A stretch of 24,917 bases of DNA from Desulfobacteraceae bacterium. GTDB taxonomy: Bacteria > Desulfobacterota > Desulfobacteria > Desulfobacterales > Desulfosarcinaceae. Where the stretch lies: positions 27,491 through 52,407 of the forward strand of contig JALVQM010000040.1 in the NCBI GenBank assembly GCA_027025615.1, in the 5' to 3' direction. Positions 8,580 through 16,750 of this stretch are shown piece by piece. The notes under the pieces are model-generated. The model searched no databases. It saw only the letters and a program-made list of their open reading frames with translations, and was not told the origin of the DNA. The position numbers and the translations under genes were made by a program. Positions within the stretch are counted from its first letter, which is position 1; each line of letters starts with the position of its first letter.

Positions 8580-8798
8580 ATGGGTTTTTTTAGGAATCAA
8601 CAGATTGCTGCCGTTAAACGTTTGTTAAAATGGCATTACGAAAACAAGGGGCTTGAAACACCAGGGTCCAATGAGTTGGTCCGCCAGGCAACTGCCATCG
8701 TGGATCAGGCCGGCGTGATAGCTCGCAGAACCGGCAAAAATGTGTTCAGTATTGCCAAAGAGATGCTTGGAAATCTTGGTGACAAGACAAAAGAATAA
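8580..8798 (+). CDS. Small hypothetical protein, 72 residues
   Basis: I do not recognise a family. The product is soluble, mixed-charge and predicted mostly helical: residues 5-22 and 30-66 contain long stretches without Pro. It has no signal peptide, transmembrane segment or Cys pair. The ATG follows GAGTGA by 2 nt, which is a weak ribosome site. The frame begins 90 nt after pyk and could be read from the pyk transcript. The composition (Lys, Gly, Val, Ala) resembles its neighbours, and no longer frame competes on either strand, so I consider it a real gene. The call remains tentative without homologues. Confidence 0.6.
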   Translation: MGFFRNQQIAAVKRLLKWHYENKGLETPGSNELVRQATAIVDQAGVIARRTGKNVFSIAKEMLGNLGDKTKE

Positions 8799-8956
8799 GT
8801 CTTTGCCGTGGTGTGATGTTAAAAGCGAATTGAATCATTTGCTTCTCAAATCTCAGTGAAAACCTCAAAATATAATTTTTAAATACTACAACCAGAAATA
8901 ATCTTAACAAAAAATTACAATTTGCCAAACAAATTGAGGGTTATTCATTAATAAAA

Positions 8957-9001
8957 TTGGCGTTGAAAAAAGCCAAACGGCATGTTATCGATCAACGATC
9001 G
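8957..9001. promoter_or_regulatory. Two inverted repeats in the livJ upstream region
   Basis: The 282-nt region before livJ is AT-rich for about 150 nt. It then holds TTGGC-N10-GCCAA at about 8957-8976 and CGATC-AAC-GATCG at 8989-9001. Either could be an operator or leader hairpin for the liv operon, which is commonly regulated by amino-acid supply. I see no convincing -35/-10 pair, so the promoter is not placed. Confidence 0.3.
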
Positions 9002-9080
9002 TTTCGGGCGGAACCCCAAGCGATTACATGAACCGCAGGTTTTAGTTGTTCAAACCGTGATTTCTTAAGGAGGAGGGAAG

Positions 9081-10259
9081 ATGCGTAAATTTTCTATTTT
9101 GGTCGTAGCATGCCTGGTTCTAGCCTTGGCATTTACCTCAAACGCCTGGAGTTTTGGCCGTAAAACAGTAATCAAGGTTGGTATCAATGCCCCGATAACC
9201 GGTGATATCCCCAAGGTCGGCGAAGGAACCAAGTACGCTGCTGAAATGTGGTTAGAGGATATCAAGAAAGCAGGTGGACTGGAAGTCGGTGGTAAAAAGT
9301 ACCCTGTTGAACTGGTTATCGAAGACAATGAAGCCAAAGCTGAATCGGCAGTCAAAGCAAATACCAAGATGATAACCGAAGATGAAGTGCTGGTTATTGT
9401 CGGCCCCCAGTCTTCCAAGCAGGCGGTTCCTGCAGGCGATGTGGCCAATAACTATGAAACTCCCATGATAAGTCCCTGGTCAACCAACCCCAATACCACC
9501 AAGGACAGGCCCTATGTTTTTCGCGGCTGCTTCCTTGACCCTTTCCAGGGACCGGTTTTGGCCAACTTTATTACCGAAGAGTTCGGTTTTAAAAAAGCCG
9601 CTGTCCTTTACGATGTTGCAAGTGACTATCCTAAGGGACTGGCAGAATTTTTTAAGCAGGCCTGGGAAAAATTGCATGGTCCCGGTTCAGTTGTGGCTTA
9701 TGAAAGTTTTACTACCAAGGACACTGATTTCAGCTCCCAGCTTACAAAGATAATCAAATCAGGTGCCCAGGTTCTTTTTACCCCGCAGTATTATAATGAA
9801 GTTGCCCTAATTGTCCAACAGGCTCATGAGCTTGGCTGGAAGGGGCCCATAGTCGGTAGCGATAGCTGGGGATCGGCCGAGACAGTTCAGCTTTGCGGAA
9901 AAGACTGCTACGGACTGTTTTTCAGCACCCACTACGCTGCTGCCGGGGCTACCGGGGCCACAAAGGCTTTCATCGACCGCTATCAGAAAAAATACGGTTA
10001 CGTTCCTGATGATGTTGCCGCCCTTACCTGGGACAGTCTGGGGCTCGTTCAGACAGCGATTCAAAACGCTGGCAAACTGACCGGAAAAATCAAAAAAGAC
10101 CGCAAGGCCGTGCGGGACGCCCTGGCCAAGATTAAAAATTACAAAGGTATTACCGGTGAGATGACCTTTACCGAAGATGGCGATCCCATCAAGTGTGCCG
10201 TGATCGTCAGGATCAGTGATAAGGGAGAATACGAGTTCTATAAATCTGTTTGTCCCTGA
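9081..10259 (+). CDS. livJ: Branched-chain amino-acid ABC transporter, periplasmic binding protein
   Basis: Periplasmic receptor of an amino-acid (HAAT family) ABC importer. It is 392 residues. The signal peptide spans residues 1-22 (positive n-region MRK, hydrophobic core, likely SNA cleavage) and carries no lipobox Cys. The mature part is a Leu/Ile/Val-binding-like fold. It starts with IKVGINAPITGDIPKVGEG, continues through ELVIEDNEAKAESAVKA and VIVGPQSSKQAVPAGDVAN, and has a second lobe with VLYDVASDYPKGLAEFF. Two Cys pairs are possible (LCGKDC near 272-277; RGC and VCP elsewhere). AGGAGGAGGG gives a very strong ribosome site. It is first in livJHMGF. The ligand class follows from the operon; the precise ligand (Leu/Ile/Val, other amino acids or amides) cannot be read from the sequence. 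Confidence 0.92.
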   Translation: MRKFSILVVACLVLALAFTSNAWSFGRKTVIKVGINAPITGDIPKVGEGTKYAAEMWLEDIKKAGGLEVGGKKYPVELVIEDNEAKAESAVKANTKMITEDEVLVIVGPQSSKQAVPAGDVANNYETPMISPWSTNPNTTKDRPYVFRGCFLDPFQGPVLANFITEEFGFKKAAVLYDVASDYPKGLAEFFKQAWEKLHGPGSVVAYESFTTKDTDFSSQLTKIIKSGAQVLFTPQYYNEVALIVQQAHELGWKGPIVGSDSWGSAETVQLCGKDCYGLFFSTHYAAAGATGATKAFIDRYQKKYGYVPDDVAALTWDSLGLVQTAIQNAGKLTGKIKKDRKAVRDALAKIKNYKGITGEMTFTEDGDPIKCAVIVRISDKGEYEFYKSVCP

Positions 10260-10349
10260 GGCGTTATAACTCAACAAGTCGGTTCTTTCCGGGATGAATG
10301 GATTGCCTCGGATGGAATCAGATGTTTCCCAGCATAGCAATTTGAAAAA

Positions 10350-10394
10350 GCAGGGGCGGGGGGTGCAATAATATTTGCTGCCCGTCGCCCCTGC
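10350..10394 (+). promoter_or_regulatory. Strong stem-loop between livJ and livH
   Basis: GCAGGGGCG (10350-10358) pairs perfectly with CGCCCCTGC (10386-10394). The interior extends the stem: GGG at 10361-10363 can pair with CCC at 10381-10383, and GCAA (10365-10368) with TTGC (10375-10378). No T-run follows, so it is not a full terminator. Its place just after the binding-protein gene suggests partial termination or 3'-end protection, giving more LivJ than membrane subunits. It ends about 9 nt before the livH ribosome site. Confidence 0.65.
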
Positions 10395-10418
10395 AAAATG
10401 TTGGATGGGAGCAACCGA

Positions 10419-11342
10419 ATGGAATTTTTTCTTCAAAACCTGGTAAATGCCCTCCAATGGGGCAGTTTTTACGCCTTGATTGCACTCGGCTATTCAATGG
10501 TTTACAGCATTTTGATGCTGTTTAACTTTGCCCATGGTGATATTTTTATGGTCGGATCTTATATCGGCCTGGGTATTGCCACCATGCTTTTGGGTTTGGG
10601 GGTATCCTTTGGATGGGCGATTCCAGGGTGGTTGGTGCTGATTCTTACCATTATTATCTCTATGTTCCTGACGGCTTTCGTTGGAATCCTGGTGGAAAGA
10701 ATAGGCTATCGACCTTTACGCGACGCTCCCCGTGCGTCGGCTGCCATTACCGGGTTGATGATCGGTATTATTCTGGAAACAGGCAACCTTGCTCTGTTGG
10801 GTGCCCGTCGGATGAGCTTTCCTCCACTGATAAAAAGCGTGACTTACGATATCGGGGGAGTCTTTGTGACCAACAAAAAGATTCTTATCGTCCTGGTATC
10901 CCTCGGATTGATGTACGCTTTGCATAATTTTATCCAAAGGACAAAATGGGGAATGGCCATGCGGGCAATGTCCTACGATTATCTTGCCGTTCCCCTGATG
11001 GGGGTATCGCTCAACGTCATTGCCCCCATGACTTTTGCCATTGGTTCCGGTTTGGCTTCGGCTGCAGGCATTTTATACGGTTTGGCTTATCCAGTGCTGG
11101 ATCCGTATATGGGAATCCTCCTGGGCTGGAAAGCTTTTGTGGCAGCTATCCTTGGCGGCAGGGGCTCAATTCTCGGAGCTGCCCTGGCTGGATTTCTGCT
11201 AGGTTTCATCGAAATCTTCGTAGCCATGATATTCCCCTCCACATTGCGTGACCTGATAGCTTACAGTATCATTTTGCTTATTCTGACATTCAGGCCTTAC
11301 GGCTTTTTCGGCCAGGCACACAGCACGCAATTGAGGCTGTAG
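10419..11342 (+). CDS. livH: Branched-chain amino-acid ABC transporter, permease LivH
   Basis: Inner-membrane permease of the importer, paired with LivM. It is 307 residues and almost entirely hydrophobic, with about eight membrane spans. Family markers are the N-terminal LVNALQWGSFYALIALGYSM (8-27), the motif NFAHGDIFMVGSY near 36-48, VERIGYRPLR, and the C-terminal cytoplasmic-loop region ILGGRGSILGAALAGFLLG, which contacts the ATPases. I prefer ATG 10419 over the upstream in-frame ATG 10398. GGATGGGAG at 10403-10411 gives good spacing, and the protein then begins MEFFLQNL as in homologues. The 159-nt gap from livJ carries a strong hairpin. Confidence 0.94.
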   Translation: MEFFLQNLVNALQWGSFYALIALGYSMVYSILMLFNFAHGDIFMVGSYIGLGIATMLLGLGVSFGWAIPGWLVLILTIIISMFLTAFVGILVERIGYRPLRDAPRASAAITGLMIGIILETGNLALLGARRMSFPPLIKSVTYDIGGVFVTNKKILIVLVSLGLMYALHNFIQRTKWGMAMRAMSYDYLAVPLMGVSLNVIAPMTFAIGSGLASAAGILYGLAYPVLDPYMGILLGWKAFVAAILGGRGSILGAALAGFLLGFIEIFVAMIFPSTLRDLIAYSIILLILTFRPYGFFGQAHSTQLRL

Positions 11343-11415
11343 GAGCCGGTCTGATCAACAGGCGGGGCGATAGATAATCTGGATTTCGTGTAACCCAAAT
11401 GCAGTAAGGATCGTT

Positions 11416-12705
11416 ATGGAATCAACCAAATCAACTTCGACTCTATCCCATGATGGATTCTGGAGCAGGCTTAAAAGCAGCCTTTCGAAAGTACCGATGA
11501 TCGGTTGGTTGTGTGGGGGCTTGTGCGCCGTTTTGGTCGAATACTTTTTGGGCGACGCTCTGTCTTATTATCTTGGATTGCCCAAGATACCGGTATTATT
11601 CGGATTTGTTACAATGCTCAAAAAGCCCTTGTTAATACCAAGTTCTACGGCTTATGTTATTTTGGTTTATCTGATACCGCTGGTTGCTGTTGGACGCTTG
11701 ACCAGCGGGCCTGCAAATCGCCTGGCTGCTTTACTGCATGACAAGGCTCTCTGGATTTCAGCCATTATTCATCTTTTACTTTTATATCTTATTCTCCACA
11801 TCTGGTCGGACGTCAGTGATTATCGACTTTTGCTGTTAAAGTTGACCATGATCGCCATCATGTTGACTTTAAGCATAAATGTGATCAATGGCTACATGGG
11901 AGAATTTTCCTGCTCCCATCCGGGTTTCATGGCACTGGGAGCTTATTCAGCTTCCACCGTTACCCTGATCCTGTTTACTAATGACAAGTTGTTTGGCCCG
12001 GCCCTGTTGCCTCCGGCTCTGGGACCGTATTTTTTCCCCCTGGCTTTGATATTCGGTGGAATCGTCGCCGCCCTTGGAGCCTTGGTGGTTGCGATACCGT
12101 CGTTTCGTACCCGTGGAGATTATTTGGCCATCATATCCCTGGCCTTTATGTTTATCGTAAAAAGTGTGATAGAAAATCTGGAATTCGTTGGCGGCCCCAG
12201 AGGAATGAGCAGCCAGCCAAATTGGTCTGATTTGCCGACGGTTTTTGCCTGGACTGTTTTATGTATTTGGATTATCAACAATTTCGTGCGTTCAACCATT
12301 GGAAAAGCCCTGAATGCTGTGCGGGATAATGAAATGGCCGCCGACGCCATGACCGTAAACACACGCAAGACAAAAATAGTTACTTTCATGTTCGGTGCTT
12401 TTTGGGCCGGGGTGGCTGGTGGATTGTTTGCCCACGTTTTGCGGTATGTCAATCCGGGAACGTTCGGTATTCAAAAACTGGCCGAGATCCTGGCCATGGT
12501 ATATTTTGGCGGTCTGAATTCAGTTGTAGGATCAGTGGTTGGCGCCGTAAGCATTAACCTGCTCAGCGAAATGCTGCGTCCTTTGGAGCTATTCAAATGG
12601 ATCGTTATTCCCTTGCTGCTTATCCTGGTTATGATCTATCGACCAACCGGTTTGATTGCATTCAGGGAGTTCGATGTTCGTAAGTTGCTGAGACCAAAAC
12701 AGTAG
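11416..12705 (+). CDS. livM: Branched-chain amino-acid ABC transporter, permease LivM
   Basis: Second inner-membrane permease of the importer. At 429 residues it is of the long LivM type, with an N-terminal extension of roughly 130 residues holding extra hydrophobic segments before the conserved core. Core markers are LTLSINVINGYMGEFSCSHP (near 153-172), GAYSAS, RTRGDYLAIISLAFMFI, and the cytoplasmic loop ALNAVRDNEMAADAMTVNTR, which is the ATPase-contact region, then GAFWAGVAGGLFAH and YFGGLNSVVGSVVGA. AAGGA at 11406-11410 lies 5 nt before the ATG. It follows livH by 73 nt and precedes livG by 18 nt. Confidence 0.94.
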   Translation: MESTKSTSTLSHDGFWSRLKSSLSKVPMIGWLCGGLCAVLVEYFLGDALSYYLGLPKIPVLFGFVTMLKKPLLIPSSTAYVILVYLIPLVAVGRLTSGPANRLAALLHDKALWISAIIHLLLLYLILHIWSDVSDYRLLLLKLTMIAIMLTLSINVINGYMGEFSCSHPGFMALGAYSASTVTLILFTNDKLFGPALLPPALGPYFFPLALIFGGIVAALGALVVAIPSFRTRGDYLAIISLAFMFIVKSVIENLEFVGGPRGMSSQPNWSDLPTVFAWTVLCIWIINNFVRSTIGKALNAVRDNEMAADAMTVNTRKTKIVTFMFGAFWAGVAGGLFAHVLRYVNPGTFGIQKLAEILAMVYFGGLNSVVGSVVGAVSINLLSEMLRPLELFKWIVIPLLLILVMIYRPTGLIAFREFDVRKLLRPKQ

Positions 12706-12723
12706 CCGCTTAAGGAGAAACGT

Positions 12724-13494
12724 ATGCCGCTATTGCAGGTCAGAAATATGACCCATTATTTCGGAGGGCTAAGAGCTGTCCATAATTTCAACCTTGCTAT
12801 CGAGCCTGGTGAAATCAAAGGCCTCATCGGGCCCAATGGCGCAGGCAAGACGACCATATTCAACCTCATCACCGGAATCCATACCCCTACAGAGGGGCGG
12901 ATCGAGCTTGAGGGCCAAAGCCTGATCGGTTTGCGGCCCCACGAAGTCGCTTCCAGAGGGCTTGGCCGAACCTTTCAGAATATGCTCCTGTGGCGACACA
13001 TGAACGTTTTGGAGCATGTCAGGATGGCCCAGTACTCCCAGTTGGGCTACGGTTTGCTGGACGCTTTTTTAGGTACTCCCAGGCTGCATAGGGAAGAGAA
13101 AAAGGTAAAGCAGGCGGCCATGCACCTGCTTGAGCTTTTTGATGTGGCAAAGTACGCCGACCAGCTGGTAGGCAACCTGCCATACGGAGCTCAGCGAAGA
13201 GTCGAGATGGCAAGAGCCATGGCAACCAAGCCTAAAATTTTGTTTCTGGATGAACCAACAGCGGGGATGACGCCCGAGGAGCTGGTTCAGATGATTGGTA
13301 TTATCCGTAAAGTTCACAAGGATTTTGGTGTAGCAATCTTTCTGATTGAGCATAGGCTGAAATTTGTCATGGAATTGTGCGAGTCAATTCAGACTCTGGT
13401 TTTCGGTGAGGTCATTGCAGAGGGACCGCCTGAGGAGATTCAGAACAATCCCAAGGTCGTAGAAGCCTACTTGGGCAAGGAGGATATCACCTGA
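12724..13494 (+). CDS. livG: Branched-chain amino-acid ABC transporter, ATPase LivG
   Basis: One of two cytoplasmic ATPases that power the importer. In its 256 residues the Walker A motif is GPNGAGKTT (36-44, Lys42). The Q-loop region is RTFQNMLLW. The ABC signature is the LivG-type variant LPYGAQRR (152-159) instead of LSGGQ. Walker B is ILFLDEP (172-178) with catalytic Glu177, and the switch His lies in LIEHRL. TAAGGAG stands before the ATG. The stop codon overlaps the livF start by one base (TGATG), which couples the two ATPases at equal dose. Confidence 0.95.
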   Translation: MPLLQVRNMTHYFGGLRAVHNFNLAIEPGEIKGLIGPNGAGKTTIFNLITGIHTPTEGRIELEGQSLIGLRPHEVASRGLGRTFQNMLLWRHMNVLEHVRMAQYSQLGYGLLDAFLGTPRLHREEKKVKQAAMHLLELFDVAKYADQLVGNLPYGAQRRVEMARAMATKPKILFLDEPTAGMTPEELVQMIGIIRKVHKDFGVAIFLIEHRLKFVMELCESIQTLVFGEVIAEGPPEEIQNNPKVVEAYLGKEDIT

Positions 13495-14207
13495 TGCAAC
13501 TGGTAGTCGAAAATCTTCAAGTTTCATACGATAAGATAATGGCCCTTCATGGTATCAGTTTTTCCATAGCCAAGGGAGAGATAGTATGTATCATCGGGGC
13601 CAATGGTGCCGGAAAAAGTACTACTTTGCGGGCCATATCCAGGTTGGTACCGGCCAAGGAAGGTTCCAGGATGGAATTCGAAGGTAATGACCTGCTTCAG
13701 TATCCGCCTGATAAGGTGGTCAGTCAGCTCGGCATAGCCCACGTGCCGGAAGGCAGAAGATTATTCGGCAACCTGACTGTAATGGAAAACTTGCAATTAG
13801 CAACCTTTGCCCGGAAGGACAGGGCCAACATCAAGCAGGACATAGAAAGGGTTTTTACTATTTTCCCCCGTTTGAAAGAGCGTGAGCACCAATTGGCAGG
13901 CACTTTGAGTGGTGGAGAACAACAGATGCTGGCAGTCGGAAGGGCATACATGAGCGGCCGCAAAATTATGCTTTTGGACGAGCCGTCCATGGGGCTGGCT
14001 CCCCTGTTGATGCTTTCCATGTTTGATGCCCTGAAAGAGATAAACGATGCGGGAACCACTATTTTGTTGGTGGAGCAGAACGCCCGGCTAGCCTTGAAAT
14101 TTGCCCAGCGGGGTTATGTAATCGAGAACGGGAAAATCGTACTTGAAGGTACATCCGAAGAACTCCTGAATAATGCCGAGGTTAAAAAAGCTTACCTGGG
14201 AGGTTAG
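13494..14207 (+). CDS. livF: Branched-chain amino-acid ABC transporter, ATPase LivF
   Basis: Second ATPase of the importer, 237 residues, the usual length. Walker A is GANGAGKST (35-43, Lys41). The Q-loop region is VPEGRRLFGNLTVMENL, diagnostic of LivF. The signature LSGGEQQ lies at 138-144, Walker B MLLDEPSMGLAP follows, and the switch His position reads VEQN, as usual for LivF. The ribosome site AAGGAGG lies inside the end of livG and the start overlaps the livG stop by one base. This is the last liv gene, 45 nt before argC. I see no terminator in that gap, so some read-through into argC is likely. Confidence 0.95.
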   Translation: MQLVVENLQVSYDKIMALHGISFSIAKGEIVCIIGANGAGKSTTLRAISRLVPAKEGSRMEFEGNDLLQYPPDKVVSQLGIAHVPEGRRLFGNLTVMENLQLATFARKDRANIKQDIERVFTIFPRLKEREHQLAGTLSGGEQQMLAVGRAYMSGRKIMLLDEPSMGLAPLLMLSMFDALKEINDAGTTILLVEQNARLALKFAQRGYVIENGKIVLEGTSEELLNNAEVKKAYLGG

Positions 14208-14252
14208 CCCCGGGGCAAACATCTTTCAAAGCAAAGGTGGTTAACAGGTAAA

Positions 14253-15302
14253 ATGGAACAAAGCAAAAGTACCATTGGGGTGGCTGTAATAGGGGCGACA
14301 GGATATGCCGGTGCCGAATTGGTACGTATTTTAGCCGGACATCCGGCAGCCAGACTTACATGCGTGACATCTCGCCAACACGTAGGGGTAGCTTATGCAG
14401 ATGTTTATCCGGCTTTTAGCAATGTTGTGAACTTGCGATGCCTGGAATATGACCCTGAAATATTAGCAGAAAAAGCAGATATTGTTTTCATGGCTCTGCC
14501 CCACAGATTGCCGATGCAGCTTGTTCCCCGGCTGCTGGAAAGAGGATTGAGGGTAATTGATCTTTCAGCCGATTTTCGTTTCAGCAAAGTGGATGTATAC
14601 AACCGGACTTACCAAGAGCATACTTGTCCCCAATTTCTCAGCGAGGCGGTGTATGGGTTGAGCGAAATCTATGCTAAACAAATCAGACAGGCACGCCTGG
14701 TCGGCAACCCGGGTTGTTACCCAACCAGTATTTTGCTGCCCTTAATACCGATTATCAGAAAAGGCTGGATCGATTTGAGGACTATCGTGGCTGACAGCAA
14801 GTCCGGGGTTAGCGGGGCCGGGGTAAAGCCCAGTCCAACTACCCATTTCTGCAGCGTTAACGAGTCGTTCAAGGCCTACAAGGTGGCATGCCACCGTCAT
14901 AATCCTGAAATTACTGAAATTTTGAGCCAGCAAGCGGGCACCGAGGTTAACCTGACCTTTGTACCTCATTTGGTCCCCATGACACGTGGGATGGAAAGCA
15001 CCATATACGCCGACCTGATTTCGGAAGTGGATTTGGAGCATATCATTGAATGCCTTCAGGAGGAATATCCCCAAGGATTTGTACGTATTCGTGGTACCCA
15101 GCCTCCAGATGTTTTACATGTAAGGGGAACAAACTATTGCGATATCGGTGTCCGGATCGATAAGGCCAACAGGAAGTTGATCCTTATGTCTGTCATAGAT
15201 AATTTGGTCAAAGGAGCTGCCGGTCAAGCCGTACAAAACATGAACCTGATGCTGGATCTTGACCCCGCTGCCGGCCTTGATAATATACCATTTCCAATAT
15301 GA
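14253..15302 (+). CDS. argC: N-acetyl-gamma-glutamyl-phosphate reductase
   Basis: Third step of arginine biosynthesis: NADPH-dependent reduction of N-acetyl-glutamyl-phosphate to the semialdehyde in the cytoplasm. It is 349 residues. The N-terminal Rossmann motif is GATGYAGAELVRIL (14-27). VFMALPHRLPM and VIDLSADFRF follow. The catalytic Cys is C155 in GNPGCYPTS (151-159). SGVSGAG and a conserved HRHNPEI segment follow, with LVPMTRGM (the active-site arm) and a conserved C-terminal NLVKGAAGQAVQNMN. AAGGTGG lies 10 nt before the ATG. It begins 45 nt after livF. The nearby CarB-like gene is not in the same unit, so no arginine operon is visible here. Confidence 0.97.
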   Translation: MEQSKSTIGVAVIGATGYAGAELVRILAGHPAARLTCVTSRQHVGVAYADVYPAFSNVVNLRCLEYDPEILAEKADIVFMALPHRLPMQLVPRLLERGLRVIDLSADFRFSKVDVYNRTYQEHTCPQFLSEAVYGLSEIYAKQIRQARLVGNPGCYPTSILLPLIPIIRKGWIDLRTIVADSKSGVSGAGVKPSPTTHFCSVNESFKAYKVACHRHNPEITEILSQQAGTEVNLTFVPHLVPMTRGMESTIYADLISEVDLEHIIECLQEEYPQGFVRIRGTQPPDVLHVRGTNYCDIGVRIDKANRKLILMSVIDNLVKGAAGQAVQNMNLMLDLDPAAGLDNIPFPI

Positions 15303-15332
15303 CTGTGTAAATTTGTCATTTGCTTGTAGATT

Positions 15333-15373
15333 TCAAGCATATGCTTGACAAGGGCTAGGGATTGATTTAACAA
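15333..15373 (+). promoter_or_regulatory. 16-bp palindrome overlapping a candidate folD promoter
   Basis: TCAAGCATATGCTTGA at 15333-15348 is a perfect palindrome. A further half-site TGCTTG lies at 15321-15326, just upstream. The right arm overlaps an exact TTGACA at 15345-15350. A weak -10 (TAACAA, 15368-15373, 17-nt spacer) could complete a promoter reading toward folD. A dimeric repressor on the palindrome would cover the -35 box. The operator idea is inference, while the palindrome is directly visible. No regulator gene lies beside it. Confidence 0.5.
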
Positions 15374-15520
15374 ATCCGTTATCTCAAGCTGATGATTGTT
15401 TTCTTTTTAACTCCCAACCGAAAGGCTGTTTTAAACGGCGTGTAACAGATTAGAAAGGTGGCTGGTCAATTCTGCCAGTCGAGCTTTTATTATATCCAAC
15501 TGTGGGAAAGGAGAGTGACG

Positions 15521-16429
15521 ATGACCGCTAAGCTGATCAAAGGCACGGAGATCCGGGAGCAAATTCTCGAAGAGATTACGGCAGAGGTGGCCCAGATAAA
15601 AGAAAAGCACGGTGTAGTACCGGGGCTGGTCACCATCTTGGTGGGTGAAAACCCGGCTTCTGTCTCTTACGTGACTTTGAAAATAAAAACCGCTCACAGG
15701 GTCGGGTTCAATGAAATTCAGGATAATCAGCCGGAAGATATTTCCGAAGAACAGTTATTGGAGCTGATTGACAAATACAACAACGATGATTCGATTCATG
15801 GTATCCTGGTTCAATTGCCTTTGCCCAAACATATCGATGATAAAAAAGTGCTGAATGCTATTGATCCCGATAAAGACGTAGACGGCTTTCATCCTGTCAA
15901 CGTTGGACGTTTGATGATCGGTGGCGATGAGGTTAAATTCCCGCCTTGTACACCGGCCGGTATTCAGGAGATGATTGTAAGAAGCGGGGTGGAAACCAGT
16001 GGAGCCGAAGTTGTGGTAGTGGGACGCTCCAATATTGTCGGCAAACCTATAGCCAACATGATGCTCCAGAAAGGACCGGGGGCAAATTCTACAGTAACCG
16101 TGGTACATACCCGTACCAAGGACTTGGCTTTTCATTGTAAAAGAGCCGATATTTTGATTGTGGCTGCTGGAGTGCCTGGCTTGGTAAAACCTGAATGGAT
16201 CAAACCTGGTGCCTGCGTGATTGATGTTGGCGTCAACCGCGTAGGGGAAAAGATTAGCGAGAAGACTGGTAAGAAAGTAGCCATTTTGAGGGGCGACGTT
16301 GATTTTGAAGCTGCCAAAGAGATTGCCGGTTACATTACCCCGGTGCCCGGTGGCGTTGGTCCCATGACCATTACCATGTTGATGAAAAACACATTGAAAT
16401 CGCTTAAATTCAAGCTTGGACTGGAATAA
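15521..16429 (+). CDS. folD: Bifunctional methylenetetrahydrofolate dehydrogenase / methenyltetrahydrofolate cyclohydrolase
   Basis: Interconverts 5,10-methylene-, 5,10-methenyl- and 10-formyl-tetrahydrofolate with NADP. It supplies one-carbon units for purines and formyl-Met, and in acetyl-CoA pathway organisms it serves CO2 fixation or oxidation. It is 302 residues. Catalytic residues Y50 and K54 stand in SYVTLKIK (49-56), matching E. coli numbering. Further motifs are QLPLPKHID, DKDVDGFHPVNVGRL, PPCTPAGI, the NADP site VVVGRSNIVGKP, and the C-terminal signature PVPGGVGPMTITML. I chose ATG 15521 because AAGGAG lies 8 nt upstream. The in-frame GTG at 15458 would add 21 unfamiliar residues. 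It is 218 nt from argC and probably has its own promoter. A terminator follows. Confidence 0.97.
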   Translation: MTAKLIKGTEIREQILEEITAEVAQIKEKHGVVPGLVTILVGENPASVSYVTLKIKTAHRVGFNEIQDNQPEDISEEQLLELIDKYNNDDSIHGILVQLPLPKHIDDKKVLNAIDPDKDVDGFHPVNVGRLMIGGDEVKFPPCTPAGIQEMIVRSGVETSGAEVVVVGRSNIVGKPIANMMLQKGPGANSTVTVVHTRTKDLAFHCKRADILIVAAGVPGLVKPEWIKPGACVIDVGVNRVGEKISEKTGKKVAILRGDVDFEAAKEIAGYITPVPGGVGPMTITMLMKNTLKSLKFKLGLE

Positions 16430-16455
16430 GAGGGCTTGGCTTAGACTGTAACCTG

Positions 16456-16508
16456 AAGGGCGTCGGCGGTTGAATCCATGGGTTCTCCACGAGGCCCTTT
16501 TTGTTTTT
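16456..16508 (+). terminator. Rho-independent terminator after folD
   Basis: AAGGGC at 16456-16461 pairs with GCCCTT at 16494-16499, followed directly by a T-rich tail (TTTTTTGTTTTT). The 32-nt loop is long and holds an imperfect inner inverted repeat (GAATCC ... GGGTTC), so the RNA may be a branched hairpin. It lies 27 nt after the folD stop and separates folD from the next unit. Confidence 0.7.
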
Positions 16509-16602
16509 ATAAAACCAGTTTGAATTAAAGAAAAGACCGGGACAGGCCAATAATCAGGTCAGACGGTAACAATGTAATTGCGGGAAATGGCAATAGTTGG
16601 GC

Positions 16603-16632
16603 TTGACAAATAATGCTGAAAGTTATTAAATA
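16603..16632 (+). promoter_or_regulatory. Candidate sigma-70 promoter for the LytM-family gene
   Basis: An exact TTGACA lies at 16603-16608. Candidate -10 boxes are TTAAAT at 16626-16631 (17-nt spacer) and TAAATA at 16627-16632 (18-nt spacer). It stands in a 321-nt gap after the folD terminator and would give a leader of about 110 nt. The remainder of the gap shows no gene. Confidence 0.45.
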
Positions 16633-16750
16633 GTTACGTTTATGGTGATGCTCAGCGTCTTAAGTTCTTTAGATTTTTGGACAAATTGACTTTGTATTTA
16701 ATTAAGCATGGCCGCAGGTTATTTTGGCAGAGCATTCCTGCAGACAAATC

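Noticed and set aside
15396..15410. T-rich stretch after argC as a terminator
   Set aside because: No stable GC stem directly precedes the T-rich run.
16456..16500. tRNA-like T-arm (GGTTGAATCC) after folD
   Set aside because: There is no acceptor stem, anticodon arm or CCA end. The sequence is better explained as the loop of the folD terminator.
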